Below are positions 31,191 to 44,719 of a DNA stretch of 64,000 bases, in pieces. Source of the DNA: Oxyruncus cristatus (taxonomy: Eukaryota > Chordata > Aves > Passeriformes > Cotingidae); assembly GCA_013399855.1 (NCBI GenBank), contig VXAY01005881.1, forward strand, positions 1,155,782-1,219,781. The letters run 5' to 3'. A program made the translations under genes and the position numbers. A model generated the notes under the pieces. The model had not been told where the DNA came from. It saw only the letters and a list, made by a program, of their open reading frames with translations, and did not search any database. Each line of letters opens with the position of its first letter. The stretch's first letter is position 1.

Positions 31191-31264
31191 CTCTAAATAG
31201 TGGTATCAAAGATGAAATAGTAATTACTCTCTAAATAAGTATCAAAGATGAAAAAGTAATTACT
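31191..31264 (+). repeat. Two-copy tandem duplication, about 37 bases
   Basis: Copies 31191-31228 and 31229-31264, each CTCTAAATA...ATCAAAGATGAAA...GTAATTACT, differing by a 2-base indel and a few substitutions. Confidence 0.85.
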
Positions 31265-31984
31265 TAAGCTAATGGATGGTGTGGGCAAAAATACAAACGA
31301 ATAAAAATGAGCCAGCCTGGAAATGAAAAAGACAGGTTGTGAAGGAAGCTATATAAGACATTGCCTTGACTTGATTACCCCAGAGATAACCTTGAGTCCT
31401 TGAGTATCTTCATTCTTTAATCTTCTGTGGATGTGCTAGTACACGTCACATATTTCTATTAATCATTTCTACTTATTATTTCCCTTCTTTGGAAATAATC
31501 CGCTGTCCACTTCAGAGTAGCTCTAAGGTTCTGTTCAATTCTTCCTAACTAGAAGCCATCCTATGATGGTAATGTGGCTAAGTAACAATGCATAAAAAGT
31601 TATTCAGTATTTCTTTTGAAACGCCTTATTCAGTATCTGGGTTCATATTTATATAATTTTCTGCAAGTAATATAAATCCTCCTCTGACTATACCATTACT
31701 AATTTCATCACAGCCTCAGCAAATTTCACTGACATTGATGAGTTTGATTTCAGAGCACCCCCGGGAAGCTCAGGCTGTTATTATTCCTTGTTCCTAACTG
31801 GCTTTGGAGACCTGTTGGTGGGAGATGCTGCACTGTACTCAGTATGCAGGATGTTAAAATTTACATGCTCATCTCTAACATGCCTTCACTGACTGTGTGG
31901 GAGCACACTTTTCAGGAGCCCACAGCCACCAAATGAAGGCATTTTTTAACAGTAACCCAGGAAGCAGATGTCTGGCAGACATCA

Positions 31985-32570
31985 AGTCACAGAATCAGCT
32001 TGGGAGAGACCTAAGGAGAGCATTTAATGAAAACCTTTGCATTAAGAGAGGATTAATATCAACAGATCATGCGTGACTAATACTTGTGTAACCTTCTCAG
32101 AGAATCCACATCCTCTGCAAGTAGCCTGTTCTAGCTCTTTACTACTTCTGTAGTTAGCAAGTTTTTTCCTAAAAGCTTGACTCTTCATCTAAAGATTTAA
32201 ATATTGCTGATTTTCTTTTCCTCTTACTTAATCACCATGAATCTGGAGAAGAAGTAATAATTACTAATAAATAACTAACCCCTTATTATTCACAGAAAAT
32301 AGGTGTTTCCTCAGCTCCCCTTTTAGCATTTGCTTTGACAGATGAAGCACACAAACAGCTTCAGTATTCCATCATAAAATAGCTCCACATTATTTACATT
32401 TCTATCTCTGAGGAGGCTCTCCCATAGATGCTCACCATGGGCCTGTTTCTTTAAGTACTATTCCCAAAAATGAACACAGGACTGCATCTGGGGAGTCATG
32501 GGCAATTAGTAGCATGGCATAATTGCCTCTCATATTTTAGCTATTACGGTCCTATAGACACAGCCAAGAA
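31985..32570 (-). mobile_element. Old CR1 relic
   Basis: Starts CACAGAATCAGCTTGGGAGA, resembling a CR1 3' end in antisense. Scattered blocks follow, such as GAACACAGGACTGCATCTGG. Strongly decayed; limits uncertain. Confidence 0.45.
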
Positions 32571-35500
32571 CACCTTCCTTGCGAGAGCAGCACACAGTTG
32601 ACTCACATTCAGCACATGATCCTGCATAAGCCCAGACCTGTCTGGTCTTACCCATCAAGTGCAGGACTCCTGCCCCTGGTTCCTGCCTCTGCCCTGCCTG
32701 CAGTGAGGGTGAGAGCAGGTTTTTGCTGTGCCAGGCAGAGGCTCCTGCCTCCACCACAGCTTCCCATGCCAGCCATGGCTGGCTGCTACCATTTGGGATT
32801 CACTGACCAACTGCCAACCAGCCCCACGAGGAAATGACCACTCCAGCTGCATCCTGGAGCTTGTGCCCGCTGCACCACCATGTGAATGGAGGTGCCAGAC
32901 GGCTCCTGCCCAGCCAGGCATCCTATGTGCCATTAAGCCTTGTGGATGCTTGAAAAACCTGAAACCCCCAGACCCTTTCCTGTCCCACCTCTGATCTGGT
33001 GATCTTCGGAAAGTTCAGATTCTGGTGGAAACTTCTCTTCCCTGAATTATCAAGATGGGCAACTGAAGGAGAGGTCTTTAACCAGAGAATGAGGCCTATT
33101 TCGGCCATCCAATCTGAAACCTTCAGAACAGGTCTCATTCAGAGACAGTTTCCAAATATCTTCTGAACAAAAAGAGCTGCTCAGAGAGCTCTAAGAGAGC
33201 ACTTAAAAAGATCTCACTAGAAACTTTTCGTGTTGCTGAGCCTTCTCCTGATTCCCACACCCTTCCTTAGTGTTACATGTTCAGCTGCTGAAAATAGGAG
33301 TGCCTTCTGCTTTCTGGCATGCTCATCTGCTCATGCAATCAAGGGCACGCTCTCTGGGGTTTTATAGGCTTGTGTAGCTCTTTGGGAACGAATGCATTCT
33401 CTTCCACATAGCCTGGATTAAGGCAGACAGTGCACTGTATCACTTACATTAGTGATTGCCAGGCTGCATTTTAAGGTGAGGCTTTCTCTGTATACTCTGT
33501 ATTTCTGATCTGTGTTCTAGCTTGAAAGGGAAGAATATTTAAAAGGAAGAAGATAAATGTGGGTGGCAATCATTACCACAAAACTGCGAAAATCTTTTGA
33601 TACCTGGCCCTTGAGTTTCTGGTTCCTGGATTAATGATTAGATCCTCCTATGTGTTGGTTCAATACCCAGCACTGTGAGAAGTTAGACTGCTGACACTGT
33701 GCAGAAAGGCAGATGGCTCTGCTTGGCCTTAATACCTGCCTCAGTCTGAACCCATGGGCTGAACTGGAGTTTCCAGCCTGATTTCAGTGTCCCACAGCAG
33801 CTCCAACCCTGGGTGCATCTGGATGGAGGCATTGTGAAGATAAGCCACCACTTGAAGATAAACCACCACAACCAACAGCAAAGAAACTTTACCCAGGGGT
33901 TAAGCAGTTCACAGGTCACTGAACCTGTTTCCAACATGATTTTTGAGTGTAAATATTGACATGTCAGCTTAGCTCTCTCTGAGGCCTTTCTGTGTGATCT
34001 ACACCTTCCTGTACAAACACCTGCACCACAGTACCCACCTGTGGTTTCCAACCTTAACTTAATGTCAGCCTTTCCCTCAGATGCATTCACCCTGTAGGGA
34101 GAAGCTCCTTCCCCAGTGGATCCTCACCAAGGGCCATTGGCCCACCTGGAGGAACACAGAAGGACAAAAGGCAACTCCAGCTGTTTATGTGACTCAAACT
34201 GCGAAGCCAGCACAGGCAGAAGCCTCTGACTATGGATCAAAGCAACACCTTTCCTTAGTCTTTGATATGAGGAAAGGGGTTGCTTTCATCTGTAGTCAGA
34301 AAGGGTTAAAGACTTCATTTCTTTTCAATAGGCACTTGGATACTTCCAGCCATTGTGTGAGCTGCTGGGTGTGTTGGGAGTGTCTGCTGTCTGCCTGGAC
34401 CATTGTTCTTTCCAGCAGATCACTCTCTGCTTCGGGATGTCTCATCTCTCCTCCTCCTTGTGGGTGGAAAACCCACCTTTGACAACACCTTGCAGTGTCT
34501 TGTGCTGCTCCTTGATTTTCTTTCTGATTTAGTATTTGCTGTGACCTTTTAATCTCACCAGGCTGGTTCTACTTTGAAGCACGAAGCCACGTGGTCCCTT
34601 AGTTAAGGTGTCACTGCAGTTTGGTGGAAGTAGGTTTCGTTTGGGAAGGAAGGGGGAGGGACAGTACCAGCTTTCTATTTCTGTACACCGCTCCAGATCC
34701 TTGCTCTCTGCTGTGCACGGCTGCTGCCTTGCAGGGTGTGAGCAATTCCATTTCTTCTCAACTTACCCATTTTGTCTGACATGCTCCTGTGCTTGGACAT
34801 CAGCCTTGTGCCTGGTCCCCTAAATCTCATGAGGGTCTTGATAGAAACAGGGCACCATCTAATCTGCTGGTTTCTGTCTATAACTGGAGTGCATGACACA
34901 CTTCTCAAAATAAGCTGCAGTACTTAGTGGCTGCTGTATTGTCACAGGGTGCAGAACAGGAAAAGCAGTTCCTCAGCTTTCATCAGGGCTTTTATTGCCA
35001 GTCTGACTTGTCACTTTTCTAACAGAAAGCAGTAGGGCTTTGACAACTTTGTTGGGTTCACCTTTTTACAAAACAACTAGAAAAACAAATAAAACAAACA
35101 TAGTTGAATGGCACTTTGGCAGTGCAGAAAGTCAGAGGGATCTGTAGATTTGTAGGGAACAGTATCAGCTCCTCTTAGCCCGAGAGCTCAGCTCTGACTT
35201 TTGTCCCTCAGCTCATGGTTCTCCAAAGCTATCAGGAATGTGGTCTTGCAAAATCCTGAGCCTCTCCTCACTTCAAGTGGCCTGGGTGGAGGGAGAGGAG
35301 AGCCTGTCTGCTCACAGTGCCAAGAAAGCACTGACAGATGTTTACAAGGTGCTGACATGTCTTCAGCTACTGGTGTTAAATTCCTGAAGGTGTGAGGCTG
35401 TAAGGGGTCTGATAAATGGCTCAGGCAGGGCACTGCAGCTTCTCTGACTGAGGGCCCAGAGAAGAGATTGTGATTTTGAAAAAATGACACCCTAAAATGG

Positions 35501-35977
35501 AAGAAGAGGAATGTGTCTGCATTTTTCACACTGAGTATATTTCTGAAATATAACTCATCAACATAAATGCTGGCATGAAGGTTTTTTTTAAAAAACCTCT
35601 TCACAAATGTAAATGGTAAGAGAAGCACTAAGAAACTCAGTGAGCAGAAGGTTTAGGTTAATAGAGCTCTTTTCAGAAAACATCATGACACTAGTGCTTA
35701 GCCAGCTTTTTTTTCGTCTCTCGGTTGTTTCTGGCTAGTAAATGCAAACTCTACTACTTCAGCCAGCAAAGTCATTGTATGTACAAACTCATGCACAGGA
35801 GACAGCATGAAAGGCCAGATGCCATCTGCATTATGACTTGCTTAGCAAAACAAACACTTCCTGGGACTATGAGCTTTCATCTCAGGGTCGATATGACCTG
35901 AAGACCCAACCTAAGGCAGCTCTTACTGGCTAAAAACACCCTATATTGATGATAAAACAACAGAAGATTTACCTTTC

Positions 35978-35991
35978 AACAACAACAACAA
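35978..35991. repeat. (CAA)n microsatellite
   Basis: Four CAA units and a partial fifth. Confidence 0.8.
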
Positions 35992-36607
35992 ATATAAACA
36001 TGGCCAGAACAGAAATGGCCCATAGGAAGTCTTTGTTAAAAATTCGATCCTGAGTTTCTGCTTGATGTGTACTTGGGAAGCCCAGCGTGCTGACCCAGAG
36101 GCTTTGTTCTTCCACTCCTGCTGGTTTACCATATGTCCACCTTGTTTGTGTGGCAGGGCAAGCAAATGAAGGCAATCGGAGGCCTCGGTGGTGCGATAGG
36201 CGGTGGGACACACCCAGGGCACCCTTCCAGCTCCTTGGCTCTATCTCCAGCAAACAGCTCCGCAGCTGCCTGGCGTGAGCACAGTCCCTTCGCATGAAAT
36301 CAGCCGGAGTGGGGCGTGGGCTTGTGCCCTGGCACACAGGTCAGCACGGGGCAGGCACCATCCTTAGCCCTCACAGGGACCAGAGCCAGCACAGAGCTGC
36401 ACATGCTGCCTGGCACTGTATGGGTCACTGCCTGCTGACCCTGGCTATTGCAAACACCACTTCACACAAATCCCCTCCTTTAACTCATCAAGTCACTCCC
36501 AAAATACTCCCATCACCCTGTTCTCAAACCTCCCTGCTAGACACAGTCTGGCAGTGTCCCACCTAAGGTTGCTGACAACCAACACTTTGTCCTTGTGCTG
36601 GCTTTAT

Positions 36608-37142
36608 CATAGAATCATAGAATCAGACAGGTTGGAAAGGACCTCTGAGATCATCAAGTCCAACCCTTGATCCAACACTACCGTGGTTACTAGCCTATGG
36701 AACTAAGTGCCATGTCCAGCCTCATCTTGAAACCCTCCAGGGATGGAGAATCCACCACTTCCCTGGGCAGCCCATTCTAATGCCTGATTACTCTCTCCGT
36801 AAAGAATTTCTTTCTAATATCCAACCTAAACCTCCCCTGGCACAGCTTAAGGCCATGCCCTCTTGTCTTACTGCTGGTTGCCTGGGAGAAGAGACCAATC
36901 CCCACCTGGCTACAACCTCCTTTCAGATAGTTGTAGAGAGCGATGAGGTCCCCCCTGAGCCTCCTCTTCTCCAGACTAAACAGTCCCAGCTCCCTCAGCC
37001 TCTCCTCACAGGGCTTGTGTTCAAGTTCCTTCACCAGCCTGGTTGCTCTTCTCTGCACCTGCTCCAGCACCTCAATATCCTTCCTGAACTGAGGGGCCCA
37101 GAACTGGACACAGCACTCCAGGTGTGGCCTCACCTTATCCTT
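36608..37142 (-). mobile_element. CR1, young-looking 5'-truncated copy
   Basis: Two complete CATAGAAT octamers at the left edge mark the 3' terminus. The rest reads antisense into the ORF2 C-terminus; a 126-codon frame remains open from 37157 down to 36777, including [20 protein letters not shown]. The copy is 5'-truncated, as usual for CR1. It is the least diverged copy in the window. Confidence 0.96.
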
Positions 37143-40100
37143 TAGTTTCAAAATCACATTGTCTCCTGGGTCGGTTTGTGTTCATGTGGCAGCCTGTGCC
37201 AGCATGGTTTTTGCAGGGTTTCCTTGGGGTCTCTGTCTTCAGGCACGTGGGCACATTTTGCCAGCCTGGATGTGCCAAGGCTGTCCCTCAATAAACAACT
37301 TTCCCACTGTTTCTCCAAAGGTCTCTCATGTTTCCTCAGAAAGAGGTTTATCTGTGCACGTTGCTGGCTACTTTGCCCACTATGATCTCTGGTCTGTCTC
37401 TGTGAGCCCAGACTGTGGCACAGTGGCCAGCTGTGTTAGTTAGGTGTCCCTGCCCTCCACTGCATCCCCACTGCCCTGGGAGAGCCCCAGCCTTGCCTCT
37501 GCGACACCAAGCTGGCTGCACACAGCTACAGCCGCCCATGACACTTAGAAAAGTAAATCCTCTTGCTCCTCCACAGGAGGCTGGAAAACTGCCCACTTTC
37601 TCCGGAGATGCTGAGTAGAAGCTGGTAGGTGTAAGAGGTGCAGATGCTTTAACAGGAATGTTGTTCCAAGAACCAGCCCTGCTGTCTGGAGACGGCGCCA
37701 GAGTGTTGTGTTTGCTGTATTTGAGTCAAAGAAGAGGGATAAAAATAGGCTTCTACAGGACTTACCACAGAGGGTGTACTGCTGTCACACAGGTACCTGC
37801 TCGCAGCACTGCTCAACGTTCATTTCCCTTTGTTGATATTGCATTCCCTAATTTTTTACCCCACCAGTGTCCACACTCCCTAACCCAGTATTTAATGCAT
37901 GAGGAATGGATTTTTCTCCTGACCTTCACAGCACAGAGTCCATGTACCTGGTACCCTCCTGATGAGGTGAATCCAAATTTAGGAGCATTTCCTTGTGAAG
38001 CAAATGACTTTTCATTTGATAAAAAGCACCTGGCTGAATAGCTAAGTAATGGTTTCATTTTGAACCTTTCTCAGAAGCAAAAAGCAGCTGTTATCCTTGT
38101 GCTGAGTAGTCTCAAACAATATAAAAATCTAGCAGTTATTCATCTCCTGTAGTTAACTCCACAAATTTTGCCAGTAAGCATTAGGGTTTCTTTTTAACAT
38201 CCCTGAATAAAAGCTAAGAGGGGAGGCAGCAATTTTCCATCTCTCTGCCAACACTGATCTGCCTCAGGGATTTGGCAGGACAAGTGACAGCCAGGCCTGA
38301 CAGCCCTGTCTGCAAAACAACATGAGATGCTAGAAGGTCGTTTAACACATTAGCTCCACCTGTGAGGAGAGAGGGCTGCACTCACCCTCCTGCTGTGGGC
38401 ACCAAGTGGTTGTGGCTCAGGGCTCAAGAGGGAAATCCACATTTCCTGAATAGCCACAGAGTTTCTTAGAGCTCTGGTGTTAGATGCTCAGAGCAGCCTG
38501 GAAGTGGGCAGTCATGGTCTGGCAGATAACCACGGGCCCACTGGTTTCCGTGAATGTTCTCTGTTATGTCCTGGTCTTTCTGCTCTGGGTTTTTCTTCTC
38601 TGAGCGATGGGACTGCTCGTTGTCCAAGCTCTGGCTCCAGCTGTAGCCACACTGTGTATTTACACCTTTGAGTGCCAGGCAGGGGAGACTGGATGAACAG
38701 AGAGAGAGCAGAGCATTGCTTGCATGGGTGGGATGGAGATGAAGCAGAGGAGACCTGGCAAATGTCAGGGGAGAATGGTGAAGATGAGAAGCCAGGTGAG
38801 GTTGGGAAGGAAAAAGACTCTGCCTGGATTTTTCCCCATGCCTGAAATCTGAAAGCATTTACACTTTTTGTGTACTTTTACTAATAAACTAAAGGAAATT
38901 GGCGCCTGCCCTCTGCTTTACATGTATTTAATTATTCTTTGCAAATTCAGCTGCTAACAAACCAGCAGGCTCAGCCTGGCAGCCCTGTCTCCCTTCCTGA
39001 GGACAGCAGGGGTGGCAGCAATAGCAGTAAGCAGCTGCCAGCTTCCCTTTGCACTTTTTTTCTGCATTCAGGGATCTCAAAGCATTTTTGCGGAGAGGGC
39101 ACAGTCTCCACCTGTCTTTTCCGAGGAGGAAATCACACTAAAAAGAGGGGAACTGATGGGTGCAAGTGGACATGGTGTGGCTCCATGACCCTTCAGCCTG
39201 CAGGAGGTGAAGGATGTTCCAGGGGCTCCTAGTGACCTGGGACATCCGGGCCCCAGCTCTCCTGGGGAAGTCCTATTCACATAGGCAGGCTTTTTGTTGT
39301 TGTCTGCAGTGAAAAAGGGACTCAGGAACACCAGCTCTGTATGAAATAGAAGTTTACCCCCATATCCTGAGCTGCAGCAATAAATTTGTATTTCCCAGAA
39401 TCCTCCTTACTGGCATTTTCTGCACCGTGCTTCCCGTGAGGCAGTCCACACTTGTGTCCTTTAGGTTCAGTTCACTTATTATCCACTATGTTTTCCACCC
39501 TAATAGCTTTCCATCTCCAAAGCCCCGAAGAAAAAAGTTTGCAGCAATAATTTAGTACTGCAAGCTACAAATGTAATGTCCCCTCTGGCTTTGGAGAACT
39601 CCGGAACTGTTCAGGAGTCTTGAATTAAGCAGCAAAATCAGTGGCAGACATGACAGAAGCTTTTCAGCAGTGGTATTTAGGTCCATGAGATTCACAGCCA
39701 AGCAAGCCAGCACCACACTGCAGCTCTGGCCCTCTCATCCACCTGCCTTTGTCCCCTGGAGTATTTCCACCTCCTCCCACAGCCCTTTAGGCCAGCATGG
39801 GACTGCGCACGAAGATCTGCTCCTGGAGTTACACGTGCCCCACCAGCCCCAAATGGAGGCACTGGATGAGCTCAGCCCTCTGCTGGTGGTGCGATGGCCA
39901 TGGTGCTCCATGTGGCCTTTGGGATGCTTGAAGAAGGAGCTCAAACTGTCCATGCCTCCAACCCTTGTATGCTTTGTCCAGGTTATTGGCTCTTGCGAAG
40001 ATTTTTCAGAATTGAGGATTAGCAAGGGGATAGTTGAAACAGTTTATGAACGTATTCTGGGGGTACGTTAATACCCCAGCAGCCAGGGATCGCCTTTGCA

Positions 40101-41984
40101 GGCTGCCTGTGCCACCACCAGCTCCTGCACGCATCTCCCCCATTTCTATTTCACCCCACTGTTTCACGGGGCTGTGACTTCTGGAGATGGCTTGCGGCTG
40201 TTCGTGTGAGCTCATGGAAAGTGAAGTCGGTTACAAAGTCAGTCTTGCTTTGGTTTGCATGAAGGACGCGGTGTTTCAGCCTGCAGGTTTGTTTCTGATG
40301 TTGCATTGATGAGGAGCAAACACAAGCCCTCAGCCAGCCTGTGTCTGAGTGAACAAACGGGTCAGGCCACACCGCCACAGGCTCATCTCCTCCCTTCTTT
40401 GCCTCCAGGGCCTTACTGAAATCTCAAGATTTTTAAAGAATTGGTGGCTCTGCTGGTCTTGCTCTTCTCAGAGTGAATAGGAAAGCACTGGTGCCTTGCC
40501 AAATGCTTTGGTGACCTTGGTGAAAAAGAATGGTGACCAGTGATCCCATGACACTTTACCAGAGGTTGATGTGTCCCAGTACCTCCAGAAGATTTTTGCT
40601 AACTGAGGAAGCTGGGCTACTCAACAGACATTTAATTAAACTCTGAGCATGACACACAGCCCATTTATTTTCCTTATTGGTAACTCTATGTGAGGCAGCA
40701 TGTCACGAGCTCAAGTCCCAGCAGATACATGTCCACACAAAAAGACAAAAATAATTCTCCCTGCTGGTGGAGTTAATGGCAGAGACTCTGGTTTGGGCTA
40801 AGCAGGAGTCACACTGAACACTGCCTCTGTTTTTGTCTGTGAATCATGTCTGCAGAGTGAGAGTATTTTAAGCAGGGTCAGGAGGGCAGGCAGTGGATGG
40901 TGTTAGCCCTGATCTACTCCGACCCTGGGGGACCTTGCTGAGGGGGACCCCGGTGGCAGCAGAGTCAGGGAAAGGTCCAGACTGGCCTGCCTTTGGCATA
41001 TGGCTGGCCACGTGCTTCGTGCTGCGGGGTGTTTGCTCACTCCCTCTTGCACCATCGCATGGAAATCTCTGAGGTCAACCATCACCCATGAGAAGATGCT
41101 GAGTGTCTTTTCAAGCATGTCCCTGTGGCCCTCTGAGGTTTTCAGACCACGAAGGGCTTTGCGGTGTATAGCAGTTAACTGAGTAGCTGTAAAACCAGGC
41201 AAGTATAAAGTGAAAATTGAGCAGAAAAAGGTGTTAGATCAGGAATTTTCCAATCCAAACCGGTCAAAACATGCAGCAGAGATCCACTGTTCAAATTTAA
41301 CTGTGTTCCTAGGACCATGTGTTCATAGGCTGCAATGACAAAGCAGAAATAGCTTAGATAATAAATGTAACGTTGACCCAAAGAGAACCTTAGGAGTGTT
41401 TTCTGTAAGAGAATGGAGGGAAAAGGTCTCTTGGAAACTGGTATTTTATCCATCTTGGATAGACTGTAGGGAATCAACAGAAACAATAAAAGCCATCTTG
41501 GCACAGGAAAGGTCCATACAGGCCCAGCAAGAGCTGCAGCTTGGCCCAGCTGGATGAGCTGACAGCTGCTCTTAATAAAGAAGCTTTACTTCTGGATGAC
41601 GAAAAGGGGATTATTTCTGACATACGGATTGGAGGAAGGTTTTGTGGGAAAGCTAGTGTGATGAGTAAGAAACATGCCTACATTTAATGGAGACTTTCAA
41701 AAGGAAAGGGTGTGCTATACAGTCCCCAGACTTGGTTTTGTCAGCTGGATTTAAAACACTGTGTTTTCTTAATGGTAATAACCTCTGGGAGTTTACTGCA
41801 GTGTGGGACAAAACACATGCATATTGGTCAGCCTCAGTTAGAGGAGCTTCCCAAGGGCTGATGCTGCAGGACTCGGCCTGACATGACTGCTGGGTGAATC
41901 AGCGGCTTGGTGGCTCTAGGTTGGTGCAACATTCCCATGGAGAGAGAGGCAATGCTAAATTCATGGACTGCTGATCAGTCCACA
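37143..41984. other. Intergenic, nothing recognised
   Basis: Moderate GC. Adjoining minus-strand frames at 41175-41504 (109 codons, hydrophobic N-terminus MPRWLLLFLLIPYSL) and 40903-41202 overlap and have no splice support that I can see. Confidence 0.5.
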
Positions 41985-42260
41985 TCACAGAAACAGGGAA
42001 TGATCTATAAATTGCAATGGACCTCTGGAGGTCATCTACCCAAACCTCCTCCCCAAAACAGGCCTGATTTGAAGTTAAATCAAGGTGCTCAAGGCCTTTT
42101 CCAGTTGATTTTTCAGTATCTCCAGGGATGGAGAGTCTACCTGTTTCTGACCCTCTGCTCCAGTGTCTCGCTACTGTCACAGTGAAATATTGCTTGGATC
42201 AATATCTTCTTCTGATACACCTGGCTTGTAAGAATGCTGCCTCTTCTGTTTTTCTGTAGA
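41985..42260 (-). mobile_element. CR1 3' fragment, older
   Basis: Antisense CR1 landmarks: GACCTCTGGAGGTCATCTA, CAAGGTGCTCAAGGCCTTTT and TATCTCCAGGGATGGAGAG. Moderately diverged; no octamer tail retained. Confidence 0.8.
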
Positions 42261-44581
42261 GGGTATGAGATTTTAGAGGGATTTGTGTTTTACCCCCCAA
42301 GGATTAAAATAAGGTAAGATTGTCCTTGATAATGGTTTCCTGCAAACAGTACCATAATGAATGCTTATTCTGAGATCTTATCAGCTTCATGACCCAGTAG
42401 AGGAATGAGAGACACTGTTTTAAAGACTAAGTATAGTTATTTAAAAAACAATTATGAGCTTCTTTCTTGGTTCCTTCTGGGAAAGATAAACCCATGGCTT
42501 GCTGTGCATAAGCTTTGCCTGCTGTTTCTCCTGGGAACCAGAGATCTGCAAGAACACAAAGCAATATTTCAATCATACTTATTTTGTATTCTGGCAGCAG
42601 CCTCCGCAGCTGTTCCATGATTGCCTGTTCCAGCTACAAAGTCAAACCTCAGGCTGCATTATGACTTGGCAGGTGCTGGCCCATGCAGGTGGCAAAGTGG
42701 GGCCCCTCTACATTAAAACCGGGTATCAAACAGAATGAGATCTTTCTCTTGTAAAAGTCAGTGGGAATTGTGCTTCTGTCTGGAAGTGGACCTGGATGTC
42801 TCCTCCCCAGAAAGCAAGTTCATGCCTACTGTCCTCAGTGGGAAGAGCAAATGCTCTCCTCCCCCTCTGTCAAAACCTGAGAGGGGTGCAAGAGAAGGTG
42901 GGAGCACAGCCCTGTTTCTACGAGGCCATGAGGCATTCAAGGACAGGATTATGTCTGACCCCTATATGGATTGCTGAAGGAAGAACCTGCTCTTGCTGAC
43001 TTGGCAGAGATCAGGCAAGAATCTCGTGTTTTCCCTGCAATGTCAATACAGAGGAACCAGTTCCAGGCTGCAGCTCAGTGGATGTGACCTGGCTCACCCA
43101 GCATATGCTTCCAGAAAAAGTCATCCTCATTTGAAAATCTGGGGGAATTCTAGCAGGCAGAATGGAGTATTAACTGAGGGTGGCTTTATTTAATCCACAA
43201 AATGTGGATTTTGAGGTATCTTTTGAAATCCATAGGCCTCTGGTTCTCTGAAGCTTGAAGGTGTCTCCTTCCCATCTGGGGATGACCTGGAGCCGTGGAT
43301 GATCTCCCAGGCCCATCCTCCCTGGATGATCAGTTCCGAGCCCACTGAGCCCCACTGAGTGCCACAGTGTGTCCCCAAATACACCCACTGAAATTAAGAT
43401 CCAGAGTAGACCAGTCTACTTTAGCAAAGTGGCAATAGCAGGTAGGAACGTAACTCCAAGGATACCCCTTCCTGAGCAAAGGAGCATTTGTAATTTAAGC
43501 AGAAGATTTTTCTTGTATGGTCATAACTTAGGAAAACAGTGATGAGACCATGGATGGCCTTGTTAAATTTTGGAGGCAGCTGAGTGAGGAGAAAGCAGGG
43601 CTTAGCCATCAGGTGGCACTCTGAGCATGCTGTTCAGCAGAGATGTCACAGTGTTCCTGGGCTGGAGGAAATTCCTTCAATTCAAGAATATGACATAAAC
43701 TTCATGAGCTGTGATTCATTTCAGGTTAACACCCTTTCTTTATTTCTGCAAAATTAATCATCCAGCTACTCCATTGTTTTAATACACAACAGTCCTAGGA
43801 AGAGAAGTACAGAAACTCCATGTTTTCCTAATGTTTCTTTATCTAAATATTTATTACAAGGCTTAATATTTTTGCCAAAGGAGAATAATTCCACCATTTG
43901 TTCTCTGTAGTAAACTAGCATATCTTGGCATCTGTTCTGAATTTGTGCCTGTCTTTGTCCTAATCTCCTACCATCAAGCTGATCTCAAAATAGGAACCTG
44001 AATTAATGATCTCCAGGTTTTCCACGTAAATCCCTTCTTAACCTTTTCAGCCATTTAACAGTACTTGCAGTCTCTGCTATTGTTCTGCATGAGGTTTCGC
44101 TTGGGAAGAATTTAACTTGAGAGCTTTTTTTTTTTTTTTTTTTTTAAGAATTACACATCTAGATAAAAACGTAAGATTTAAAATGCCTTTCTGGTATAAT
44201 ATGCCTTTCTTGATAATCTTTTAGCAGTAGAGTGTTTTCTACTTTGATATATACAAGCAATAGTTTATTATTCCTGTGTTGGTTCTACATTAGTGCTTCT
44301 ACAGGAAAAATTGTAGTGACGTTAATTGAAGGGTGAAATGAAAGGGCTCGTGGTTAGCACTGCAGAACAGCACTGCAGACTATAAAATCTCTGTTCTGCT
44401 GTTTGAAGCCAGGATTTTGTAACTGGCATCAATGGGAGAGAGAGACTGGCCTCTGTAGTGGATGGGCAAACACTACTCACATGCAGAGGACAGCAGGGCT
44501 GAATGACTTTTGCACAAAATTCTCCCTTCCTGCCCACCATTATTTGTAAAATCTATTTTTTAACTTTTCTAACCTACTCAC
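42261..44581. other. Intergenic, nothing recognised
   Basis: No convincing exon. It could contain later exons of the 44582-44719 candidate, but none was located with confidence. Confidence 0.5.
44125..44145. repeat. Poly(T) tract
   Basis: Run of about 21 T, with no recognised retroposon body next to it. Confidence 0.9.
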
Positions 44582-44719
44582 CACTGAAAACAATTTAATT
44601 TCCTCCTCCCGCATCATATGACCCTGATATTTGGTGTATTCCCGGCCATTCATGGCTCCCATCCCCAGAGCTGCGAACAAAGCCGTGCTTGTTACAGGGA
44701 AAAGCATGAGCTCATCCAT
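44582..44719 (-). CDS. Possible first coding exon of an unknown small membrane protein
   Basis: Seen: ATG at 44717-44719 in a strong context (ACAATGG), then 46 codons to donor TTCAGTG|GTGAGT in phase 0. An in-frame stop lies 21 bases before the ATG. The peptide starts MDELMLFPVTSTALFAALGM, giving one hydrophobic segment of about 16 residues after three acidic or polar residues, and continues GAMNGREYTKYQGHMMREEE with a charged tail. I do not recognise it and could not place the following exon. It might be a lineage-specific gene or chance. Confidence 0.33.

Larger units (their letters stand above)
25481..36607. other. Intergenic, repeats only
   Basis: Holds CR1 fragments near 26.3, 28.4 and 32.0 kb and short duplications. 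The open frames (up to 135 codons) lack recognisable domains. Confidence 0.6.

Noticed and set aside
30826..31200. 124-codon plus-strand frame
   Set aside because: No recognisable domain and unremarkable composition; it ends inside a tandem duplication.
36777..37157. 126-codon minus-strand frame as a host gene
   Set aside because: It is the CR1 ORF2 C-terminus.
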